64,000 bases of DNA from Ehretia macrophylla. Taxonomy: Eukaryota; Streptophyta; Magnoliopsida; Boraginales; Ehretiaceae. The notes under the pieces were generated by a model. The model searched no databases and was not told the DNA's origin. It saw only the letters and a program-made list of their open reading frames with translations. Positions 24,453 to 37,672 of the stretch are shown here, piece by piece; position 1 is the stretch's first letter; each line of letters begins with the position of its first letter. Location: the NCBI GenBank assembly GCA_037974665.1, contig CM075765.1, forward strand, positions 16,797,501 to 16,861,500. Reading direction: 5' to 3'. Made by a program: the position numbers and the translations under genes.

Positions 24453-26410
24453 TATAATGAAAACCAGATACCACTAAATTTTTCAAACACGTTTTCTTTC
24501 ATTTAGGACTTTTTTTTTTTTGCTTCGTTAATGCTCTAAGATGAATTACAAATACAAATTTTTTCTTGTGTGCATATAGATCTCCGGAATATGGGGTTGC
24601 TTACACAAACCATAAGTCAAAAAATGTACACAACTAAAATAATGAACTCAATTCATGAGAATTTTTTTGGAATGGAACACAACAACTACACTAAAATCTC
24701 TTCAGTTTAATGAACACCAAATAATGACCATAAATTATCTTTCAGGAGCCTGCTAGAATTGTGCTGCTATAACAAGCACCATTAAAGAAAGAAAATAACA
24801 AACATGACGCCATTATCATAACATGTCGCCATCAAGAAAAGCTACAAACTACATCTACTAATATCAAATTCATCGTATTTTTCTCCTTAGTCGTATGGTC
24901 CCACAACCATTTAAGGCTAAATGCTTTCATTCCATCTTAAGGAGTGATATTCTTCTATGACCGTTATTGTTAATTCTTAGTCGAACTTCATAGATGCAGT
25001 TCCTTTCTGAAGTCTTCGTATTTTTTTCATCCTGCAAGAAAATTATATGTAAATCTTCAATTCGAATAAATTTTCAATAACTTAATACCCAAAAAAGGAC
25101 ACGAGCCCACATTTAACACTTGGAAGAAAAATATATAGGTGGATGTCGGTCTTTCAAAGCCGTAGTAGAATGCGTCGTGCTCTCTTCCTCTTCTTTGTGG
25201 AAAAGTTGTAGATGGATCCATAAGCTTGCTTGCTTGTGTCCTCACCCTCATTAAAAAATTAAAACGTGTATGTCAAATCATACACCATATATCAATTTAT
25301 CAAAACTTTCCCATCATATAAAACACAATTCTTCACATGATATTCACGTAGAAAATGGAGAGAATATTCACATAAAGTAATCTGCACATGATATCACCCG
25401 AGTGAGAATATTCACATAACGTAAGATATCACAAACCAAATAGTACACAACAATAGAAATCTAGAGCAACCATTAACCATTTGATAAACGTCATGCATGT
25501 CTACCATGCCCAGAATTCCAATAGTTTTGCAAATGTTAGGAAAATTCAATGCTTGGCCCCATATGTTAAGTGACACCATTATTTTTCAACAACTATTGAA
25601 TTCGAATGCAAATAAGTTTATTGATATTTCAATGGCTTGCAAATTCAAAATGAAACATGGACTAGAAAATGTAATGAAAACCTATTGCAAAAAGCTGAAT
25701 ACAAAAACCTATCACTTTCTCCTTACTGTTGCTTTTGAACATGTAAAATCCCAATAGACCATTTTGGTTTTAAACGCCAAACGCCACAGTACAAAGAACT
25801 CATTTTGGACAATCAAATGATACTACACACTATCATGTACAAAAATAATTTGATAATCTCTAGAGATAATGCATACTACCACAAACATAAAAAATTTGAT
25901 AATCAAATGACAAATAAAATAGTGCAAATAAACGAAAAGTACGAGATCCAAAATCATAACACAAAAAAATAAAAAACATACCATAAATTGGCGTGTGCAC
26001 CGAATCTTGACTTGCAATGGACAACAAATCAGTTAAGTATACCATAAAAGGATTAACATGATGCCTACAACCAAATTTTCCTAAATAAATAGTGAGAAAA
26101 TTGTCGGAAAATTGAATTTTAACCTGAAACAAACGAGGAAAGCTTGAGGCGACAAGGGGTAGAAAGAGATGAGAGAGAATAAAAGGAGATTAAGAGGGGT
26201 GCACCGTCTATTCCAAGGGTTAAACAAATGATAGAGAACAACAATAGAAAAAAAGGATAAAAGACAAACAAATGAGATGTGGTGGGTTGAGTTGCGGCGC
26301 TGAGACGAAGGGAGAGAATAGAGATGAAAGCTTGTGTTTTGTTGGTTTTAAGCCATTGAATGTACTAGGGTTAAACAAGGACATGAAGGAAAATTTATTT
26401 AATTTTAAGA
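24453..26410. other. Gene-free stretch
   Basis: AT-rich DNA with short open frames on both strands, none with recognisable domains or consistent codon character. No repeat with clear ends was seen. It may hold old transposon remains. Confidence 0.4.
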
Positions 26411-27550
26411 TGGAATGCACTAGACCCCCTGTGGTTAGGCATAAATGCATCGGTACCCCCTGTATTTCAAAAATTAGTATAAGTAGTCCTTGTATTTTAG
26501 TAAAAGTGTAGATTACCTCATTGTCGTCCAAAAAATCATTAGTATTGACGGATGGTGACATGAATGCGCTTATCATGCAAATGGGCTGTTCTTTTGATGT
26601 ACATGTGAGCAAAATGTATTGATTATTGGACATAAATGTCCTTTGAAAAAAAAAACAAAAAACATCATCTTTCCCGTCAACACCCTCCCACCCCCCAACC
26701 CCACCCCCACCAAGCCCATTACCCCCCCCCGTGAGTCCCCCCCCCGTTAGCCTGCCACTCCACCCCACCCCACCCCACCCCTCTCCCATTCTTTGTTGGC
26801 AATAAAATCTAGGTAAACACAATTTCATTTTTGTGTATATATATATATATATATATACACAAAAAAATTTGAGGGAAATTTCAGAGGAACCCATTTTGTG
26901 AAACAACCAAAACCAGACACAACATGTGTATAAAACACATTTTAATCACTATAATGATATGTTCACATGGTAATATGACTCCCAAAATTGAAATTAGTGT
27001 TGAGGTCCTATGAAAAATTATGCAAAAAATGCTATTTTTGGTTGCCAGGTCAGTGAGTCCCGACCCATTTGGAAATTTGGAATGATGAACTGAATGTGTA
27101 TGAATTGCTTAATAAGTTGCAATTAATGGCCCAAACAGTTTTGGTAGAAAATCAATCAAGGGCTTGAAATTAATTTCGAAGATTTTGATGAGAATGAATT
27201 TGTGGGTTGGTTATGAAAAGTTTGAGTAAGGAGTGATGAAGTTCTTGGAAGAATTGGCGGCAAGGGAAGGCGGAGACGGCGATGGCGACAACGACGTCAA
27301 CGTCAAGCAGGTGAGGAAAGGCGCGACGTTGGTGATTATATATATATATATATTATATGTGTGTAAATAAACAAAAGGGGAAGAGGCATTTATGTCTTTT
27401 CAGACGTTCTGTTAATTAACTGGACAAAAATATGGATAGAGGGTACGTTTGCACTTTTACCAAAACATAGGGACTACTTATGCTAGTTTTTGAAATACAA
27501 GGAGCACCGATGCACTTATGCCTAACCACAGGGGGGTCTGGTGCATTTCA
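26411..27550. mobile_element. Mutator-like long-TIR element
   Basis: About 130 bp from TGGAATGCAC ('gaccccctgtggttaggcat') recurs inverted at 27415-27550. The 0.9-kb interior has a C-rich tract (26680-26785), a (TA)n run (26838-26858) and a short GC-rich piece at 27238-27320 that looks like an acquired coding fragment. A target duplication was not resolved. Confidence 0.6.
26680..26785 (+). repeat. C-rich low-complexity tract
   Basis: Repeated 'caccccac' and runs of up to 10 C within about 105 bp. The minus strand could form G-quadruplexes. It is inside the 26411-27550 element. Confidence 0.85.
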
Positions 27551-27599
27551 CTTTATTAATATGTAAACTTTTCTCTTTTTAGCTTTATCAAATACTATT

Positions 27600-28045
27600 C
27601 CATTTTCTATCTCTCAATTATCACTTTCCATATGTACGTATGCTTAGTTAATATGGTGCGAGGGGACAATCAATGGTGGTGTGGTCACACCAATCATACA
27701 AAGCACACCTCTCATAGGTGCAAGGGATAGGGGCGGGGAATCTACCACTATAAGTCCAATGATTGAGTTTATACATGGTTCACATAGGAAAAATTAACAA
27801 CAAATAATGCTACAACCCAATCAACAAATGAAATCCCCTATGGAAGGCCTAACACCTAAGCATATAACGAAAAACTAAAAAACTAAAAAAAAAAAAAAAG
27901 AAAAGCAGACAACTACTTACCACAATCCTAATACTAGCAATAAAAGCAAAATAAATCAAAAAAAATTAAAAACATGAAATCAAACTACCAAACACAAAAA
28001 CACACAAACATTCACTGTGTCTCCCCAACAACGGCGCCAAAAACT
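27600..28045 (-). mobile_element. 5' internal region and primer site of a Tat/Ogre-like LTR element
   Basis: On the minus strand, TGGCGCCGTTGTTGGGGA (28022-28039) follows the LTR end by six bases. It matches the primer-binding site form I know from Tat/Ogre and Athila gypsy elements. About 400 bp of non-coding leader remains; no gag or pol was seen before the 26411-27550 element is reached. Confidence 0.6.
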
Positions 28046-28106
28046 TGATTGTTTCCTTGGTGTATGAAAAATTAAAGTGCAAAACTACCAAGTTTAACTT
28101 GCAAGT

Positions 28107-31100
28107 GCCACACCCCAACCCCTCACGGAGCCAGGACTCATATTCACTCCACTAGCATTAACCCAAACTTAACCTTGGGCACGAAAAATGAAAGAAAAAT
28201 GACATGGTCTCCCCTATTTTTAGGCCAAATCACATACCTGCACTCATAAGAAATGAACCACAACACATGATATAACATTCATAAACACAATTTTTCAGAT
28301 TCCTAAGGCCATTCGAGCCTTCTATTAGCAAAAATGAAACATACAAGCATGTATTCTTATAAGCTATTGAAATATTATGTTATAAAACCAGTTATCATAC
28401 CACTCTAATCTTATCTATTTAATTAATTTAGAATTTAAATTCCATTCAACCTTCCACAAGCTTAACAACATACAAATTAATACAAGCCATCAACAACTTA
28501 AAATAACTTCATACAAACCAAAAAATTAACCAATATATACAACATATATCACACAACATCCACCTTGAACTACTATAGACAAGCTAACACAACCACGCAA
28601 GGAAACTCTGAGCCTTTTTCTCCCCGGATTTCCAGAGGAGCAGAAACTGTCTTACCTGAAAAGTGTTAGAAAAGAGGGGTGATCATATAACATATGTATA
28701 CTCAGTGAGGGATGGAATAAACGGGAAGCTTTTGAAAATCATTTTCGTGCAATGCATATAAGGCATGCAAATAGCATTTAACTAAGCATTATAAGCTATG
28801 CGGAAAGCTACATTAACATGATAAGCTTTAAGGCATTAAGAACTCTAAAACATTAGCTAAACATTTATGAACACAAGGATTTATCATTATATGCTAACAC
28901 TTGAAACATTAATATTGAGGCACTAACATTATAAGCATTAAAACATTAATCACTAAATAAACACTTTAAAAAACATATCGCTAACCCCATGGAATGCTCC
29001 GTCCATGCGGGTTCACTTCTCTTTCGCTACGCTTCTCTTTCTCTTTCACTTCACTTGCCGGTATCACTTATCGCTCCATTGGGTATACTCCGGATGTACC
29101 CCAATCTTACGACCCCGTCCATGGAACGCTCCGTCCATGCGACTAGGGACTAGTCCTCGGCGAGTTAGCATCCACTGGCAAGCCCACTGCCGCCCAGTGA
29201 ATGATCACCATATCTGGGCCGATGCCTAAGGTTGCAACCTTCGCTACGCTGAATACTCGTTAGCATTGTTAGTTCGCTGGAGACAGTTTATAGCACGTAA
29301 CACATTGGAGCACTTGGACATTTAAGCATAATAAATACACATAAGTGAGAAGTGACAAAAGAGGCCACTCTCATGCACAAAGCACTATCATGCTCTAAGT
29401 TCGCTAAACATGTGCTACTACACATTAAAGTTCAATATCATGCTTTAGAAAATATTAAACATGCACCTCTTATACTAAGTTTAAATGACATGCCTTTCTT
29501 TAATTAAAAGTTAAGAAGCATCTTTTGAAGGCAACATTACACATAATTTAACAAGCTAACACTTATATAACGCTCAACCACTAAAATATTCTTTTTTTTG
29601 AAAACTCAAAAACATTTCGTATTTTACATGGCTTAAAGAGATTCCTTATTTACAACCATGACATATAGCATTTAGCAAAATAAAGCACTTATAATGTACA
29701 TAGGAATGATCCCCCACCTTGGATTAGGCTAACTATGCAAGAGAAAGCTAGATTCACTCCAATCCTCCTGGAATTAGCTCGAATGGCAAACCCTAATTTA
29801 TTCATATAAGTACAACACCTTAGCAACAACTATACCAAGTTCTTTCACAAAACACTACTTCACAAGTTCATTAAAACTTATAGCAACTCAAGGACATTCA
29901 ACTAACTAAGTTAGACATTTAAACAACTAACTTAAAATAATCTATTACTCAACTACTAAAACATGCTTTAGAGTTTTTATCATGCATTGCATTCAACCAA
30001 CAAGAGTTACATTCTACATACTTAGGCATTCTTTTGCTTTGACACTACTTAGCTTATCTAACATATCCTGCACACATAATACAATTAGCAAATAATATAA
30101 CAATATTGACAAGACATAAGCATATTCTTAACAAAGTAACCATAATAACAATAATCAACAAGCAATATAAACGAAACAACGGGAATTTAACTATAATCAT
30201 TCAAATTAACAACTAAGTGGACAAGTTACATACTTAACCAATTAAATACATCAGGCATCACTTAATATGCAAATAACCCAAACATTTACTTAACCTCTCT
30301 TGAACCTACTTAACACTCTTATAAGGCTTGCAAACAAGTGACATCCTAGCACTTAAGCTATGCAATTCACAATCCAACTATACTGATCACTTCTAGCCAC
30401 TTTATGACACCTCTCAACCATGTGAAACCCCGCTTTAACCCGCGATTACCACTTAACCCCAAATAGCCCCTTTGCCCGTTTGTACTATAGCTACCAAATC
30501 TGATCACCAATTCAATGCCATAAATACATCATAACTACTATCTAGTATATCTAAGACTACCACAATCCTTAAACCAAGCATCTAAGTCCTAATTACACTA
30601 ATTTCTTCATACGCACATAAAGGGCCATAATTTTCAATGATAACGAAACTTAATAAATTTTAATGTACAACCTTTTTAGCATCCCTAGAACCTATATCAA
30701 ACATTAGATTAAGATCTGGAGCAAGCTTTTAAGGGTCTACATGAATAGTGCCTAACATGAACTTTGTTAAATTCAATTCTTACGTACACTACACCAACAC
30801 ATGAAACAACCTAAAAAGTATGCTCTATCACTCCTATGAGCACAATCTATAGCATCAAAATGATTTATAGCAAGCATATATAGCATATTCAATTTTTGAA
30901 CATAAACTAAATTCAATCAAAATGCAATTTTACCAAAAAACCTCACCAAAACAAGGCTAGGCAAGCAAAGATGAAGCTTTTGGATGGTTTGAATCCACTA
31001 AATCAAGCTTGGAAGACCCAAAGATCAAACCCTAGAATTTATTTTCTTTTCTTTTCTTTCTTGGCCTTGGCCGAAATTTCCTATGCCTTTTTCTTTGGTT

Positions 31101-31679
31101 TTTGTTTTGCTAATATGTGTATATATGTGTATAATAGGTATATATGGTAGATATATTGGTTGGGTCATTGGGTTGGCTTTGAAAATGAGTTTGGGCTTAG
31201 GTTTGGTTTATGTTAAATGGGTTTAGTTGGGTAATAGGCTCAAATATGCTACTTGAATGTTACTATTCATCTATTGTGTTTAGCAATTATTCTACCTACC
31301 TTTCCGATATGCTATACACCTAAAATTTGTGAGTGTATGTCCAAAAATAAGTGTATACTTAGGGAAAAATACGGGTTTCATAAAATAAAATGCTTTAATA
31401 TTTTTTCCCGGGCTCAAGGTTCATTTTTATATAATGAAAATAAATCTATTAGATGTAGAAAATATCTGCACATAATTTATATAGCAAAATAATAGGTTAT
31501 TTACATTTTATATATTAATTAAACATAGTTTAGTTATTTTTAAAAAAGAATGTAAAAAGTAGTCTACTAAATGAATGCAATTTACTAGATAAGCAAGCAA
31601 TCATGTAACAACACTTAAATAACACATAAATATATGCAAATAGACACAGCTCACTACATGTTAGGTCCATGGTGTTACA
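28107..31679 (-). mobile_element. Solo LTR of about 3.6 kb, nested
   Basis: On the plus strand it starts TGCCACACC and ends GGTGTTACA, imperfect inverted ends, flanked by GCAAG (28102-28106) and TCAAG (31680-31684), a duplication with one mismatch. On the minus strand it carries the hairpin module at 29081-29239. No primer site or coding region was found. It is unusually long for a solo LTR, so hidden nested DNA is possible. Confidence 0.6.
29081..29239 (-). other. LTR hairpin module, copy 3 (diverged)
   Basis: On the minus strand: palindrome GGTTGCAACC (29230-29239), hairpin stem CACTGG/CCAGTG closing the 15-nt loop GCGGCAGTGGGCTTG (29172-29200), then a GGG-TAC/GTA-CCC end hairpin (29081-29102). 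The loop matches copy 1 in 11 of 15 positions, while several stem pairs have changed together. Confidence 0.65.
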
Positions 31680-32516
31680 TCAAGTGTACAGATATATGCA
31701 ATATAGTGTGTTAGAGTACAGGGTCAACTCTCCACAGGGAGGAATCTAAGTGATAAGGTGTGTTCATGTGAAAAGTGGCCTAAAAACGTGAATAAAAGAA
31801 AATTTGATTCATTAATGATGGATTGAAGGAAACTCTAAATTAAAATTAAACTAGTTAAATCTAACTAAATGGAAGGTGTCAAATCCTAAGATTGGGTCAA
31901 ATTGGAGATGGGTTAAGTCAAGATCCTCGTGTTATGCCTATAAAATTATGTTTGAACTTTAGATTTGTATAGTCAAACTAGATTGACCAAGCTACAAGTC
32001 TATTTTGTTGACTTCACCTAGTTAGTCTAAGTCAACAATTCTAGATTTAGGTGTAACTCTATCCATCTAGTCACCCTAAAAGGTCGAGGTGCGGGTTTGT
32101 CCAAACGATCCTAGGGTCAATTGATTAAGCTAGTGGATAAATCATGGTACAACCTATGATTATTTGAAATTAAGCCCGATTCACATGGATAATTTAATAT
32201 GCACTAATTTTGAACCCGCTACAAGCATTATTTCACCCAAAATTGAAGCAATAAAAAATAATCAACAAGCCCCAATTGAATTTACAAGCTAACAAGGTAG
32301 AATTATATGTAAATACTAGCTAGAAACATATTTAAAGTATAAACGCATAATTCATAAGCATTAATAAATAATACCCAATAAGATCCAAATCATCCAAAGT
32401 GAATAAACCAACGAAATATCCAAATCAAAAAGTCATACATAAATAATAGGCAATAACACTATAGAACTTTCCCTAACCTTTTAATAATTTAGTTCATATC
32501 AAATGAAAGCTAACAG

Positions 32517-33464
32517 ACTGTTTGGAACAAATAAATTCCACAAAATTTTATGGAATTCATTTGTAAATCTAATTTTTTTTGTTTGGTTGCACCTTTTTAA
32601 AAAGTTACAAATTCAGGATTTGCAAGTCTTGGATTTGCACAAGCCTTAATCAAATCCGAGCTGAAGAGGTGGAATTTGCAAATCCACATTTTCTAATTCT
32701 ACTGCTAATTCTTTGAGGACAAAACTCCCATCAAGTTTAAGTTATTGACTTTGCAAGAAATAGTAAAAAACTCAAGAAAAAAAAAATGTCTTCCCCACTC
32801 TTCTCTCTTTCACGGCAAAAAAAGAAAAAGCTCAATATCTTTCATTCACTCCTCTTTATTCGTGTAATCTTCTTTTTGAATTTATTCATGATTTTTCTTT
32901 TGGGCAATATGTATTATTGTAAAAGAATTTCTAGTTATCACATGCTAATCTTAATATAATCAATATATGTCAATCATAATAAACACTAGATAATGCTTTT
33001 ATATATGACAACCACGCTAAAAAGATTAGTATCATGTTTTTCGTGACTTTGCCATGGCCGTGTATATGTGTATAGTTGAACTTGAAGTTATTTATTCATG
33101 TTAAATTTATGGGTGAACTTAAAATTATTATGATTATTTTTTAATGTTTATATTTTTTGAAAATATTTCTTTGCTTTTTTTTTTTAGATTTTTATAATAG
33201 TACCAGAAATCAATAATTGGTTAAAAAGATAACAGTTATATGATAGTCTAATTACAATTGAATAAAAAAAAGGATATTTAAGTAAAATACATCTATTAAT
33301 TCCAATTTCACATGTGTTCCAAACACAAGTTGAATTTACAAATAACATAATTGACTTAATTTAATTTTACATTTCCAAACAAGAGAATTCATTTGTAAAT
33401 GAATTCTTCATGGAATTCATTTATAAATGAAATGAATTCCACACACGAATTGCTTCCAAACACT
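32517..33464. mobile_element. TIR element, hAT- or PIF-like MITE
   Basis: Ends ACTGTTTGGAA and TTCCAAACACT are near-perfect inverted copies. The next 60 bp on each side are also roughly complementary ('aaattccac', 'tggaattcattt'). The core is AT-rich with no ORF. A target duplication was not resolved. Confidence 0.55.
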
Positions 33465-33817
33465 ATGTAAAACATGCTAAGAAATAAAGAAAAGTTTTCC
33501 CATAAGATTGGCCTCTTCAATTGCTTGCAAACTCCTAGATTCTTTGCTCCAATTTGTTCACCAATTTCGGATTTGGTAGTAGAAGTAGATGGGTTTGATG
33601 AATTTGGGGCTCAATTGTAGTAGGTAAGTATGTGTAATAGTGTGTGAATGTATGTAGAAGTGTGTGTGTGAGTAGGTATGTGAAAGTGTAGAGAAAAGTG
33701 TGTGTGAATGTGTGTGGTTAGTGTATGAGTATGTGTGTGTAGGTGGATAGGAATAGATAAGATTGAGTGTGTCAAAAAATGAAGCTTAGCCGTGAAATAA
33801 AAATGCTTGGGTTTGTT

Positions 33818-34270
33818 ATGAAGTGCTTCTTCAGAGCTTTTGTTTACCACCTGTTCAAGCTTTGCTCTTTGTCACATAGAATTTGAAGAATTGGTTGGAA
33901 ACTTTGTAAAAGACCGCCAAAAGTGAGCAATTGGACCAAAATCGAGGAGTGGTTTATTTATATTGCAGACTCCACCTCTTTCCAAGTGATTGTTATAAAG
34001 TGCTTCTTCGGAGCTATTGTTTACCACATTTGGAAGGAACGAAACAGACGCTTCTACAAGTCCGAGATGTTTTACGAGGAACAAATTATTGATAACATTA
34101 TTTTTTATGTTCGTACGAAATTGTAGAAAATTCGAAAAGTTAGATACTCACTTTTGAACCAGACTATTTGTAGGACCTGAAAGTTAGATGATCGCTCATA
34201 CTAGTAATTGTAATGCAATGATGTAAATATTTTTGAATCTAATATACACTGCATGCTTTTAGCAAAAAAC
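33818..34270 (+). mobile_element. 5'-truncated LINE copy with 19-bp target duplication
   Basis: A 453-bp insertion flanked by perfect copies of aaaaatgcttgggtttgtt (33799-33817, 34271-34289). The first 260 bp encode the C-terminal tail of a plant L1 ORF2 ('AIVYHIWKERNRRFY'), ending in TAG near 34126. A 3' UTR follows and ends 'gcttttagcaaaaaac'. The first 33 bp nearly repeat a segment 177 bp further in. Confidence 0.9.
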
Positions 34271-34484
34271 AAAAATGCTTGGGTTTGTTGGAGTCGTGTC
34301 ATGGCTGGTTCATGAGTAAGGCTGTGTGTTTGATAAAGTTCTGAACCGTGTTGGTTGGTTAATTGAGCCGTCAGGTGTGTTGGTGAAGTGAAATGTAGAT
34401 TGTGAAAATAATTTGTGAGGTGTGTGCAAGTGGCGGTCAAATAATGTGCTGAAAGATGGTGCAGTATTCAAGTGGTGAGGTGGA

Positions 34485-35083
34485 TTTTTTTTTTTTTGAA
34501 AAGGGAAAGGAAATCATTTTATTAACAAATTATCCTACCCCAGTGGGGTGGACATCTGACATACAAAGTTTTCTAAGATGAGAAGGAAGATTAGTACAAT
34601 AATCATCTAGGAGATTACCACTCACAAAACATTTTGCGACCTAATCTGCACAACGGTTGGCCAATCTTCTAAAACACTGAAACCTAATACTAGGATAATC
34701 AGTAACAAGCTTGCAAATATCCTCCACGATGTGTTTTGCTCTCCAAGGAACCGAGGCATGGGGACAAGTAATTGCTTTGAAGATCATAACTGCATCGTTC
34801 TCAATGACGATGCTTGGGTAATTAAGGAACTTCACAACATAGCAAGCATACCAAATGGCCATGGCTTCAGCTTCTTCAACGGATGAGCACACAATTCACC
34901 ACACATGGCCGGCAATGAGATCACCATTGTAGTTCCTGCAAACTGCTGAAACAACTGCTTTTTCTGGTCCGGAATACGCTGCATCAACATTGATTTTTAA
35001 GAAATCCCGCGGTGGGCAAGTCCAGAAAGGAATGGTGCTTTGAGAGTGATTCAACAAATGATCACGAGACTGGTGGTTTGCAT
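34485..35083 (-). mobile_element. 5'-truncated LINE tail with RNase H domain
   Basis: Minus-strand insertion with its poly-A tail at 34485-34497 (T-run on plus). It is flanked by ggtgaggtgga (34474-34484) and ggtgaaatgga (35084-35094), a likely duplication with two mismatches. It encodes a plant LINE RNase H-like domain (RVT_3): 'LKINVDAAYSG', 'SSVEEAEAMAIWYA', 'IENDAV', with acidic catalytic positions kept. Stops (for example in 'GHVW*IVCSS') make it inactive. Confidence 0.85.
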
Positions 35084-35216
35084 GGTGAAATGGATTGAAT
35101 GAGCTAAAATGTGAATAAGAGTAATCAATTGTGCTGGTTGGTAATGGGTCGGTAGAATCTTGAATGTGCTGCTAGCTATGGCATAAGTTGGTCAATGTGT
35201 TGTTCTTTTCTTTTAT

Positions 35217-35297
35217 GGGTTTTGCTTCTATACCCTTTTAACCCACTTTTGTATTAGAGGCCCGCACCTATATGAAAACCGTATAGAAGCAAAACTC
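35217..35297. repeat. Short hairpin repeat
   Basis: GTTTTGCTTCTATAC and GTATAGAAGCAAAAC are perfect 15-bp inverted repeats about 50 bp apart. It could be a tiny MITE or a palindrome of the Tat-like LTR. Confidence 0.55.
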
Positions 35298-36884
35298 TTC
35301 TTTTATATCAAATGGCAAAACACAAATAGCCTAATTATTGGGCCATATTTATAAAATACCAAAGTTGGTCAACGTGCCAACTTTCTTTTTTTTTTTTCTT
35401 TAATTTCTTTCAACTTCTTCATCTTTTCTTCATTTTGGCTCAATTCTTCATCACAAACACTATTTTTGCTCCATGAGCATCACCTAAATCATAAAATTTA
35501 TATTAATAGATCATTTTAGCATTAAACATGAATAAAGTCAATTTATCAACAAATACTAAAAATGACTTATAAATGCAATCAGTTAAGCACAAATGCCTCT
35601 AAAAATGCATGCAATAAACCTAAAAAACATAAACACATCACAAGTGTTAAGAAAAAAGGTCTACAATAGGGTTAATTATTCTAACCAAGTGGAATGGAAT
35701 TAATCAAGGTTTCAACATAGCTTGAGTTTGTTTGACGTACAAGATGCCTAAGCTTAGGCAACAAGCTCATTATGTGACAAAGCCTACCTAGCTAGAAGTC
35801 ATGCTCCAACTAGAATTCAACTATTGTCTTTATATGTATTTATTTATGTGTAGATCTACATTCTGCTACCAACTCCCCCTACCCTCATTTTTTAAATCTA
35901 AGAATTGGATGAAATGATAATTAAATAGTGACTTCAAGATTTTGAGTTTCAACCACGGCATTGACCGGCATAATACCAAAAAAAAGAAAAAGAAAAATGT
36001 CATTTTTCTATAATCTTTTATGAAAAAATCCCATCAAATGAAAACTACATACATCTAACAATTAAGTCCTTATTAAGAAAGCATAGAAAAGAAAAAAGAA
36101 GAAAATTAGAAAGGAACCATAACAATAATATACCCTAAAAGAAGAGATAGAAGCTTTGAAATATGAAATGAACTTTCAGCATTTGACTTAAGATATTTCT
36201 TTTCTTTTCACCTCAAATACTTTGTTTTAATTTTCCTTCTTTTTTGGATAATTAATTATTTCTTACACTTTGGTTATTTTTCTTTATTGGAATCTAAATC
36301 ATAAGCAAAAGCTTGAGTTTTGGTGTAACCACGACGCCCTTAATCAAAAATCCTGTATTCGCCCTTGGGTTTTGGATAACGATTTTTCCATAATCATGCA
36401 GCCATGAAATATGGTACTACACAACGTTGGTTTTATTTGCTGGTTACTTAAAGAATGCAGAGATTTCAGTTAGTGCTTTCTCCATATGGTAAGCTACTTT
36501 GTCCTGCAGTATTATTTTGACCTACAACAATTCATGCCACTTTTAGATTAACAAGAAAACAAAAATATTTTTAAGATGTATGGCTGGATTATATTTTTTT
36601 AAATATTAAAATTCTAATTTTAGTAATAGAAATTCAAAACTTATTTTTATTTTGTGGTTGCCAAATACTAAGATTTTATCATTTAATACACCATTTTAAA
36701 AAATATATATATTTTTTCGGAATTTCGTATTTGAAAATTTCCTTCTGCTATTTGCCTGCAGCGCTAACATAGTAGGGTGGACAGTGAGCTTATCTTTTGG
36801 ATTCAATGCAGCGATAAGGTTTGTAACCCAAAAAATCTTTGAAAATTAAATTCTAGCTAGATTTTACAACCAATTTATAAACAG

Positions 36885-36887
<3 letters not shown>

Positions 36888-36940
<53 letters not shown>
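36888..36940. repeat. (AT)n(AG)n microsatellite over a splice acceptor
   Basis: About 27 bp of AT followed by about 25 bp of AG. It sits exactly where copy A has the 'tttgcag' acceptor and the first 19 nt of exon 5. Confidence 0.95.
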
Positions 36941-37672
36941 TTGGGAGCAGGTCACCCAAGAAAAGCAAAATTCTCAATGGTTGTGGTCACAATTACTGCA
37001 CTTATATGTGGCCTCTTACTTGGACTTGTTTTTTTTGTTGCTCGAGAGCAATATCCAGCTTTATTTTCGGCTAGTAAAGAAGTCCAAAAGGTTGTATATG
37101 ATCTTACAACTTTCATATGTCTTAGCATTATCATTAACGTTCTTCAACCTACTCTCTCAGGTTAGTAAATTAATTCATTATATATTGTTGTGGCAAGTCT
37201 TGAGATTTCGAGAAGAAATAAGTCTTAACACACATGTGTGAGCTATTAGAATTTAAGAAAAATTAAGCCATAACACACGTGTACAACTCAATGTTATAGT
37301 TGATTCCAGCCCAGCTGTGCGAAGCCTACGGTGTGTGGACCAAAATGAACAAACAGCTACTGGCCCAAGGAGAGGGTCACGCATCAGAACAAGGCCTAGC
37401 CACTGGGATGATTTTATGCCTTTAGCAAATATAGCACCTACAGCTAAGAAGTTTGTTACAACTGTTTTCTGTTAGAAGGAATTCATCCAAGAAGTGCTAG
37501 GCACATTACGTCTATATATAGGGAATGTTCTCAATGTTGAAGTAATGAAAAATACTCTTATTTTCTCTTAGTTCAATTTTATCTTTTCTTTGCTCTATTT
37601 TTGCTCTGTTCTTTTCAGTCGCAATTACCATCATAACAATTGGTGCTTTCGTTGAGTTGTTCGTCGGCTTTC

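Larger units (their letters stand above)
28046..35642 (-). mobile_element. Tat/Ogre-like LTR, interrupted several times
   Basis: Minus-strand LTR starting TGTGATGTGTTTATG at 35642 and ending CAATCA at 28046, next to the primer site. Removing the nested insertions (28107-31684, 32517-33464, 33818-34289, 34485-35094) leaves roughly 2.2 kb. It contains GT-rich simple sequence (33620-33760), which I associate with Ogre-type LTRs. The other LTR is not in the window. Confidence 0.55.

Noticed and set aside
26220..26906. Long minus-strand open frame of 228 codons
   Set aside because: It spans a transposon TIR, a (TA)n run and a C-rich tract; the translation is low-complexity Gly/Thr and hydrophobic stretches without a domain.
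33611..33850. Minus-strand frame rich in His/Thr ('THTHT')
   Set aside because: Translation of GT-rich simple sequence in the Tat-like LTR.
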